NCBI GenBank assembly: GCA_020027635.1
Contig: JAHKKL010000019.1
Coordinates: forward strand, 1-12,748
Source: Gammaproteobacteria bacterium
GTDB taxonomy: Bacteria > Pseudomonadota > Gammaproteobacteria > UBA9214
Length of the DNA stretch: 12,748 nucleotides
Direction of reading: 5' to 3'
This document shows, one piece after another, positions 7,653 through 12,748 of this stretch (positions are counted from its first letter, which is position 1; each line of letters starts with the position of its first letter). The notes beneath the pieces were generated by a model. The model had not been told where the DNA came from and did not search any database. It saw only the letters and a program-made list of their open reading frames with translations. A program made the position numbers and the translations under genes.

Positions 7653-8248
7653 TGCGACACTTGCTTGCGCAGTACCTGATCGTCGCCACGCTGTCGATGC
7701 TGGCCGGATGCGCCGCCGCTCCCCCCTCGAGGTTTTATATCCTTAGCCATGTGGAGGCCGATGCGTCTGCGCAGCCAGCGGGTCGCGCAGTAGCTATCGG
7801 TGTCGGTCCCGTTGAACTGCCGATGTATCTGGATCGCCCCCAGATCGCCGTGCGCAGCGGCGCCCATGAACTGCTCTACAGCGAGACCCACCGCTGGGCC
7901 GAGGCGCTGCAGGACAACGTGACCGACGTCCTCGCGGAGAACCTGGCGATACTGGTACCGACGGACAATGTCGCCGTTTTCCCGTGGGGACGCTCGACCA
8001 CGATCGATTACCAGGCGGTGGCCGAAGTCTCGCGATTTGATGCCGATGCGAGCGGCAACGTGGTGCTGTCCGTGAACTGGAAGCTCTACCGTGAAAGAAG
8101 CCGGGAGGTCGTTGCCCAGAAAAAGACGGCATTTACCGAACCGGTCGGCGGCACCGGGTATACTGAAATCGTCGCCGCACAGAGCCGCGCGCTTGCCGCC
8201 CTGAGCCGCGAGATCGCCGGGGCGATCAGGGCGGCGGAGAGCCGCTGA
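7652..8248 (+). CDS. PqiC-like ABC-type transport auxiliary lipoprotein
   Basis: 198 residues. Its ATG shares a base with the MCE stop (TGATG), with GGAG at 7641-7644 seven bases ahead. A lipoprotein signal is clear: hydrophobic residues 8-17, then lipobox LAGC with lipidated C20. The residue after the cysteine is Ala, not Asp, so Lol sorting to the outer membrane is expected. The mature start CAAAPPSRFYIL and later VAIGVGPVELPMYLDRPQIAVR and HRWAEALQDNVTDVLAENL match the PqiC/DUF330 (ABC_trans_aux) family. Role, from family knowledge: outer-membrane-anchored partner of an MCE system, thought to receive or cap the periplasmic lipid conduit. Its presence in place of a soluble MlaC-type carrier points to a Pqi-like bridging arrangement. 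It is the last gene of the operon; the only nearby hairpin has its T-run on the other strand. Confidence 0.93.
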   Translation: MRHLLAQYLIVATLSMLAGCAAAPPSRFYILSHVEADASAQPAGRAVAIGVGPVELPMYLDRPQIAVRSGAHELLYSETHRWAEALQDNVTDVLAENLAILVPTDNVAVFPWGRSTTIDYQAVAEVSRFDADASGNVVLSVNWKLYRERSREVVAQKKTAFTEPVGGTGYTEIVAAQSRALAALSREIAGAIRAAESR

Positions 8249-8258
8249 GGGATCTACT

Positions 8259-8294
8259 GGACAGAAACAGAAAAGGGCTGCCGTGCGGCAGCCC
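8259..8294 (-). terminator. Intrinsic terminator of the MipA/OmpV gene
   Basis: GGGCTGCC (8275-8282) and GGCAGCCC (8287-8294) form a perfect 8-base stem with a GTGC loop. Read on the minus strand it is followed by TTTTCTGTTTCTGT, a good U-rich tail. It lies 22 bases past the stop of the minus-strand gene. On the plus strand no T-run follows, so it would end the MCE operon only weakly, although the two genes converge on it. Confidence 0.85.
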
Positions 8295-8316
8295 GCGTTA
8301 CGGTATTCGTGTAACC

Positions 8317-9141
8317 TCAGAACGAGTAGGTTACCGCAACCAGCGCCTTGTACTGATTTTCATCTCCCGCCTGCTTGACGAGTGGGCTATCCTCGGCGTC
8401 GTTCAGCATCCGGGTGTAGTTGATGGCGCCCGCCAGCCCCCAGGTCTGGTTGAACTTGTAATTGCCAATGAGGCTCAGGCCGGTGTCCTTGAAACCGCTC
8501 CCGGCCTTGTAGGTCGGAAACCCGCTGCGCGCCGCATTATTGCCGTCCACGCCGAAATAAGTTTCCATGTAGTCGTCGTTCGCCCAGGTCATGTGGGCTC
8601 CTAGCGCCAGAGTGAAATGCTCATCGACCGGAATGGAGTAGTTACCGTTGAGATACCAGACATCGCCGCTGTGCTCATCCGAGACATCCGTGACATAGGT
8701 CGTGCTGAGCGACACGCGATCCGCCTTCCAGCCCAGAAAGGCGCCCGCTTCCGTGGCCGCATCGACATCCCTCATCCGGTCGACCCGGTTGTTGTCCACG
8801 TCATTACGCTCCATGCGGTATTGCAGCACCGGGCCCAGCTCCCACCCGGTATCCTTGGTCAGGACGTTTAGCTCGAGACGCGCCGCGCTTTCCGCGTTCG
8901 CGGTGCCGCCGAGGGAGATATAGCGGCCGCTCGCCCAGTTGTAACGGCCAAACGGCGCTATCGTCCCCTTGTTCGTGTCGGAACCTTCGTAGTCCGGTAC
9001 CGAACCCACACCAAGGCCGACGAAGCCGTTGCCCTGCTGACCCGCTTCATCCGCAATCTCCGAGTAGGCGAATGCGCTTGAGACCGCAACCGCGCCGGCC
9101 AGCAACAAGATGCCGGCGGTGACTGATTTTCCGTGTTCCAT
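8317..9141 (-). CDS. MipA/OmpV family outer-membrane protein
   Basis: 274 residues from the ATG at 9141, which has GGAG (9148-9151) six bases upstream. A longer frame begins at 9183, but that ATG overlaps the TATAAT promoter box, so it would not be in the transcript. Signal peptide: residues 1-25, cleaved after AFA. The mature protein shows FVGLGVGSVPDYEGSD then IAPFGRYNW, the hallmark of the MipA/OmpV family. Alternating beta strands rich in Tyr/Gly/Asn follow, and it ends in TYSF with the C-terminal Phe that the BAM machinery recognises. Expected to be a roughly 12-strand outer-membrane barrel. Family knowledge: E. coli MipA bridges MltA and PBP1B, while OmpV proteins in vibrios are osmoregulated; the role here is not established. 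Transcribed alone, with its own promoter and terminator, divergent from the mechanosensitive channel gene. Confidence 0.93.
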   Translation of the reverse strand: MEHGKSVTAGILLLAGAVAVSSAFAYSEIADEAGQQGNGFVGLGVGSVPDYEGSDTNKGTIAPFGRYNWASGRYISLGGTANAESAARLELNVLTKDTGWELGPVLQYRMERNDVDNNRVDRMRDVDAATEAGAFLGWKADRVSLSTTYVTDVSDEHSGDVWYLNGNYSIPVDEHFTLALGAHMTWANDDYMETYFGVDGNNAARSGFPTYKAGSGFKDTGLSLIGNYKFNQTWGLAGAINYTRMLNDAEDSPLVKQAGDENQYKALVAVTYSF

Positions 9142-9181
9142 ATCGATCTCCACTGTTAACTTGAACTCGTTTTCTGCGCGC

Positions 9182-9187
9182 ATTATA
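9182..9187 (-). promoter_or_regulatory. -10 box of the MipA/OmpV gene
   Basis: Read on the minus strand the bases are TATAAT, a perfect match, ending 40 bases before the chosen start codon at 9141. The -35 region (about 9205-9210) is poor (TGGTGC), so an activator may be needed. A 7-base inverted repeat (9194-9224) covers that region. The box overlaps the upstream ATG at 9183 and argues against that start. Confidence 0.55.
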
Positions 9188-9193
9188 AGCCGA

Positions 9194-9224
9194 TTGCCTG
9201 ACCCGCACCAGCGAAGCCAGGCAA
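9194..9224. repeat. Inverted repeat upstream of the MipA/OmpV -10 box
   Basis: TTGCCTG (9194-9200) and CAGGCAA (9218-9224) are perfect inverted copies, 24 bases apart start to start. They flank the -35 position of the MipA/OmpV promoter. This could be a dimeric regulator site, with half-sites about two helical turns apart, or chance. Confidence 0.35.
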
Positions 9225-9385
9225 CATCACGGAAGCGAAAACCGTTCTGGTGACAATCGATACCTCCCTGCGTACCTCTTCTACGCCATGAATAAATCAG
9301 TCCTTGCCTGTCTCGCGCAATTCGCTACCACCCGCTTCTTCACGTTATCATATCCGTCCATGACAAACGGGCGGGATGGCGCAAA

Positions 9386-12300
9386 ATGAAACCACTGTTG
9401 CAACCGGTAGTCCTTGCGGCCTTGCTTGCCCTGCTGACCTCATCCCCTCCTGCCTATGCGGTGGACACCGACCTGTCCACGTACCGCATGTCCAGTAGCG
9501 TTACCCTGGACACCCTGCAGGCGAACATCAAGGAGGCTGAAGCATCAACCGAGCTGGATGAATCGACCCGGAAAAAACTGATCGAGCTGTATCGCAGTGC
9601 CCTGGCGTATTTGGAACAGGCCAAATCTCACAGCGCCGCCGCCAAGGAATTCCGGGAATCGAGGGAATCCGCGCCGGCCAGGGCCAGGGCGATACGCGCG
9701 GAACTCGACAAACAGCAGCAGTCTGAAGGGAATATCATCGCGGGTGTTACGGATAAAACCCCGCTCGCCGAGGTCGACCAGGCCTTGCTGAAGGAAAAGA
9801 CCAATCTCGCTGCGGTCGATGCCGTGCTGTCCGATTTGCAGGATAATCTGCTCGCGGAAACGGACCGGTCAAACCTGGCACGACAGCGACTCACCGAGGC
9901 AAAGCAGCGCATGGACCAGATCGCCGGGAAGATAAGTCAGGTGGCCGCTGCCAATGAATCCCCCCAGTTGATCGAGGCGACACAATGGTCGCTGCAGAGC
10001 GAAAGCATGGCGCTCGGCGCCGAGATCAAGATGCTCGACCAGGAACTGCTGAGCGCACCGATGCGCGCGGAACTTCTCGAGGCCGAAAGAGACAAGGCCA
10101 CTAACAGCCTGAGAGGCATGCGTGCGCGGATCCATCTGCTCGAGAACCTGCTGAGCGGCAGGCGGATAGCCGAAGCGCAACAGGCCAGAACGGCAGCCGA
10201 GAAGACGCGATCCGAGTCCACGGGTAAGCATCCCCTGGTTCAGGATATGGCGCAAAAGAACGCCGTGCTGAGCGAGGAATTGATCTCCCTGGCAAAGAGC
10301 CTCGAACAGGCGGTCGTCGAGGATGACACGGCAAACAGGCAGGCAGAGCAGATCGGCAATGAATTCCGCAACACCCGGCAGAAAGTCGAGCTGGCGGGAC
10401 TAGGTCAGGCGCTGGGACAGATGCTGTACGAGCAGCAGCGTGGATTGCTCAACCCGCGGATGTTCCACAAACAGACGAGGGAACGCGAGCAGAACATCAC
10501 TGCGGCGGGTCTGCGCCTGATTCAGTATGACGAGGAGCGCCAGAAGCTCTCCAGCATTGCCGATTATGTCGACGACCTGACGGCCAGTCTCTCGCCGGAG
10601 GAGGCCAGGGGTATTCGCGGCGAACTCGAGCAGCTCACAACGAACAGGAAAGCGCTCCTCAACCAGGCCATCACTTCCGACCAGGCATACTTGCGAGAGC
10701 TGGGTGAACTCGAGTTCGCCCAGCGCCAGCTCCTCAATACGGTCAGTGACTACGATGCGTTTATCAGCGAGAATCTGCTCTGGATCCGCAGCAGCAAGTC
10801 CCCTGACATGAACACCCTGCGCGAAATACCGGGGCAGTTCATGCAACTGCTGTCGCCGGGGCAATGGATGGAAACCGCAAAGATTCTCGGCTCCGGGGCA
10901 ACGGATTCCCCCTTCACTTTCCTGCTGCCCGCGGGACTCGCCGGCATCATCCTGCTGGGATCGGGCAAACTCCGCGCCCGGTTGCAGGCGACCGGCAATA
11001 ATGTGGGCAAACCCCGCACCGACAAATACCTCCATTCATTCCAGGCACTGTTAGTGACGCTGTTGCTGGCGGCCCCATGGCCGCTGCTGCTGAGCGTCAC
11101 GGGCTGGCGACTCGAAGACGCCATCGACTCAACGGATTTCGCCAAGGCGATATCTCACGCCCTGCTCTGGGTGGCGCCCGCGCTTTTCTACCTGCAGATT
11201 TTCCGCATACTGTGCGCGCCGAACGGTCTGGCGGAGGTTCACTTCCGCTGGCCCGAGCAGAGTTTGACGATGCTGCGTCACCAGCTCGCCCGTCTGGCGA
11301 TCACCTTCCTGCCGGCGGTTTTTCTTGCCGTGCTGACGCTGAACCTGAACGCGCTGCCAACCGGCGCGGGTATCGAACGGCTGGCCTTCGTTCTGGTACT
11401 GACCACGCTGGCCCTGTTTTTCTACCGCCTGTTCGCACCCGGGCAGGGTGCGCTGCAGTCGTATATGGCACGCAAGCCGGCGAGCCTGTTCACCCGATTG
11501 CGCCACCTCTGGCTGGTGATAAGTCTGGCCGTTCCCGTAGCCCTGGCAGTCCTCGCAATCTTCGGCTACCACTACACGGCCGGCATCCTGACGGGCAGCC
11601 TGATCAAGACCATGTGGCTTATCCTGATGCTCGTCATCGTTCACCAGATGGTGGTGCGCTGGTTACTGCTGACGCGTCGCCGGCTGGCCTTCAAGGCGAC
11701 GGTCGAAAGGCGCGAAGCGGCACGCAGCGCGGCGCAAGCCAGGGAGACGGCGGTACCCGGCGGGGAAGGCATCACGGAAGTCGTGGAAGAACCGGTGATC
11801 GATCTGGTCGCCCTGAGTGACGAGAGTCGCAAGCTGCTCAACATGGCCATCGTGCTTGGCGGGATCATCGGCGTGTGGATCATCTGGTCGGATGTTCTAC
11901 CGGCGTTCGCCTACCTGGACAAGATTACCCTCTGGCATCACCCCGCCGTGATAAACGGGCAAGCACAGCAGGTTCCGCTCACGCTGGCCGATGCGATGCT
12001 CGCCATCATCGTCGTCATCGGCACCGTGGTCGCGACAAAACGCTTTCCGGCCTTCCTCGAGATCGTCCTCCTGCAGCAACTCGACATGACACCGGGTGGC
12101 CGCTACACCGCCACCACCCTGTCGCGTTATTTCATCGCGGGGGCGGGTACGCTGCTGGTCGTCGGCATGCTCGGCGGCAGCTGGGGTCAGGTTCAATGGC
12201 TGATTGCGGCCCTCGGCGTGGGTATCGGTTTCGGTCTGCAGGAGATCGTGGCCAATTTCATCAGCGGACTCATCATCCTGTTTGAACGGCCCATCCGTGT

Positions 12301-12748
12301 CGGCGACTACGTGAGCGTCGGGGACACCGACGGTCACGTCACCCGCATTCAGATTCGCGCCACCACGATCCAGACCTTGGAGCGCAAGGAATTACTGGTG
12401 CCCAACAAGGAGTTCATCACCGGCCGGCTGCTCAACTGGTCCCTCTCCGACCAGGTGACCCGCATCGTCATTGCCGTCGGCGTCGCTTACGGCAGCGATG
12501 TAGATCAGGCGATGACTCTGATTACCGAGGCGGCGCAGCAAAACTCACACGTGCTCCCGGAGCCGCCTCCCTTCACCGCCTTTGAAGGCTTTGGAGACAA
12601 TTCCCTGAATCTGACCGTGCGTTGCTTTATCGATTCCATCGAATACCGTCTGGATACGATCAGTAAATTGCACCAGGCCATCAATCGCAAGTTCAATGCG
12701 GCAGGCATCGTCATCGCCTACCCGCAGCGGGACCTGCATCTGGATACC
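9386..12748 (+). CDS. mscK: MscK (KefA)-type mechanosensitive channel, last residues beyond the window
   Basis: 1121 residues are open from the ATG at 9386 to the edge with no stop; GGGA at 9373-9376 is the likely ribosome site. Signal peptide 1-25 (MKPLLQPVVLAALLALL, cleaved after AYA). Residues about 35-490 are a charged, Gln/Glu/Leu-rich coiled-coil periplasmic domain. Hydrophobic helices follow at about 510-528, 548-573, 588-609, 633-655, 665-684, 708-732, 737-763, 817-841, 866-886, 915-933 and 936-967, eleven in all, as in E. coli MscK (1120 residues). The last is the MscS pore helix: LGVGIGFGLQEIVANFISG, then LFERPIRVGDYV, followed by the MscS beta domain (TTIQTLERKELLVPNKEFI) and alpha-beta domain. 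The sequence ends at YPQRDLHLDT, close to the usual C-terminus, so only a short tail should be missing. Role: inner-membrane channel that opens under membrane tension on osmotic downshock; E. coli MscK also responds to external potassium. No strong promoter is seen; TATCAT at 9346-9351 is a weak candidate. Confidence 0.95.
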   Translation, partial: MKPLLQPVVLAALLALLTSSPPAYAVDTDLSTYRMSSSVTLDTLQANIKEAEASTELDESTRKKLIELYRSALAYLEQAKSHSAAAKEFRESRESAPARARAIRAELDKQQQSEGNIIAGVTDKTPLAEVDQALLKEKTNLAAVDAVLSDLQDNLLAETDRSNLARQRLTEAKQRMDQIAGKISQVAAANESPQLIEATQWSLQSESMALGAEIKMLDQELLSAPMRAELLEAERDKATNSLRGMRARIHLLENLLSGRRIAEAQQARTAAEKTRSESTGKHPLVQDMAQKNAVLSEELISLAKSLEQAVVEDDTANRQAEQIGNEFRNTRQKVELAGLGQALGQMLYEQQRGLLNPRMFHKQTREREQNITAAGLRLIQYDEERQKLSSIADYVDDLTASLSPEEARGIRGELEQLTTNRKALLNQAITSDQAYLRELGELEFAQRQLLNTVSDYDAFISENLLWIRSSKSPDMNTLREIPGQFMQLLSPGQWMETAKILGSGATDSPFTFLLPAGLAGIILLGSGKLRARLQATGNNVGKPRTDKYLHSFQALLVTLLLAAPWPLLLSVTGWRLEDAIDSTDFAKAISHALLWVAPALFYLQIFRILCAPNGLAEVHFRWPEQSLTMLRHQLARLAITFLPAVFLAVLTLNLNALPTGAGIERLAFVLVLTTLALFFYRLFAPGQGALQSYMARKPASLFTRLRHLWLVISLAVPVALAVLAIFGYHYTAGILTGSLIKTMWLILMLVIVHQMVVRWLLLTRRRLAFKATVERREAARSAAQARETAVPGGEGITEVVEEPVIDLVALSDESRKLLNMAIVLGGIIGVWIIWSDVLPAFAYLDKITLWHHPAVINGQAQQVPLTLADAMLAIIVVIGTVVATKRFPAFLEIVLLQQLDMTPGGRYTATTLSRYFIAGAGTLLVVGMLGGSWGQVQWLIAALGVGIGFGLQEIVANFISGLIILFERPIRVGDYVSVGDTDGHVTRIQIRATTIQTLERKELLVPNKEFITGRLLNWSLSDQVTRIVIAVGVAYGSDVDQAMTLITEAAQQNSHVLPEPPPFTAFEGFGDNSLNLTVRCFIDSIEYRLDTISKLHQAINRKFNAAGIVIAYPQRDLHLDT

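Noticed and set aside
9142..9183. N-terminal extension of the MipA/OmpV protein from the ATG at 9183
   Set aside because: The ATG overlaps the TATAAT box, and the ATG at 9141 has a good GGAG site and yields a proper signal peptide.
9270..9286. GCGTA/TACGC inverted repeat upstream of mscK
   Set aside because: Only 5 bases per arm with a 7-base loop; expected often by chance.

Overview
The window looks like chromosomal DNA of a GC-rich Gammaproteobacterium. This rests on the protein families present (AsmA, an MCE/Mla-type lipid ABC transporter with a PqiC-like lipoprotein, MipA/OmpV, MscK) and on codon use rich in G/C at third positions. I cannot name the genus. There are no tRNAs, rRNAs, insertion sequences, phage genes or CRISPR repeats, and codon use looks uniform throughout, so this reads as core or near-core DNA rather than an island.

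Layout from left to right. (1) Positions 1-2334, minus strand: a large AsmA-family protein whose C-terminus runs off the left edge. (2) 2335-2711: a 377-base divergent gap with small inverted repeats and no convincing gene. (3) 2712-4562, plus: a membrane sensor with a periplasmic solute-binding domain, one transmembrane helix, a coiled coil and a cytoplasmic SpoIIE/RsbU-type PP2C phosphatase. (4) 4563-4742: a gap with two overlapping hairpins and a promoter carrying a perfect TATAAT. (5) 4743-8248, plus: a tight four-gene operon, namely a STAS-fused MlaE-like permease, an MlaF-like ATPase, an MCE (MlaD-like) substrate-binding protein and a PqiC-like lipoprotein. Its junctions are a 1-base gap, a 4-base overlap and a 1-base overlap. 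(6) 8317-9141, minus: a MipA/OmpV-family outer-membrane protein with its own promoter and terminator, convergent with the MCE operon. (7) 9386 to the right edge, plus: an MscK (KefA)-type mechanosensitive channel, almost complete and divergent from the MipA gene.

The shared theme is the cell envelope: intermembrane lipid traffic (AsmA family, MCE transporter), an outer-membrane barrel and an osmotic safety valve. The most interesting point is that a ligand-sensing SpoIIE-type phosphatase sits directly upstream of an MCE operon whose permease carries a STAS domain. STAS domains of the anti-sigma-antagonist type are the classic substrates of SpoIIE/RsbU phosphatases. The fused domain keeps a Thr at the position of the phosphorylated residue, which is also the position of the important Thr in E. 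coli MlaB. Signal-controlled lipid transport through STAS dephosphorylation is therefore a testable idea, but no partner kinase is visible here and the two units appear to be transcribed separately.
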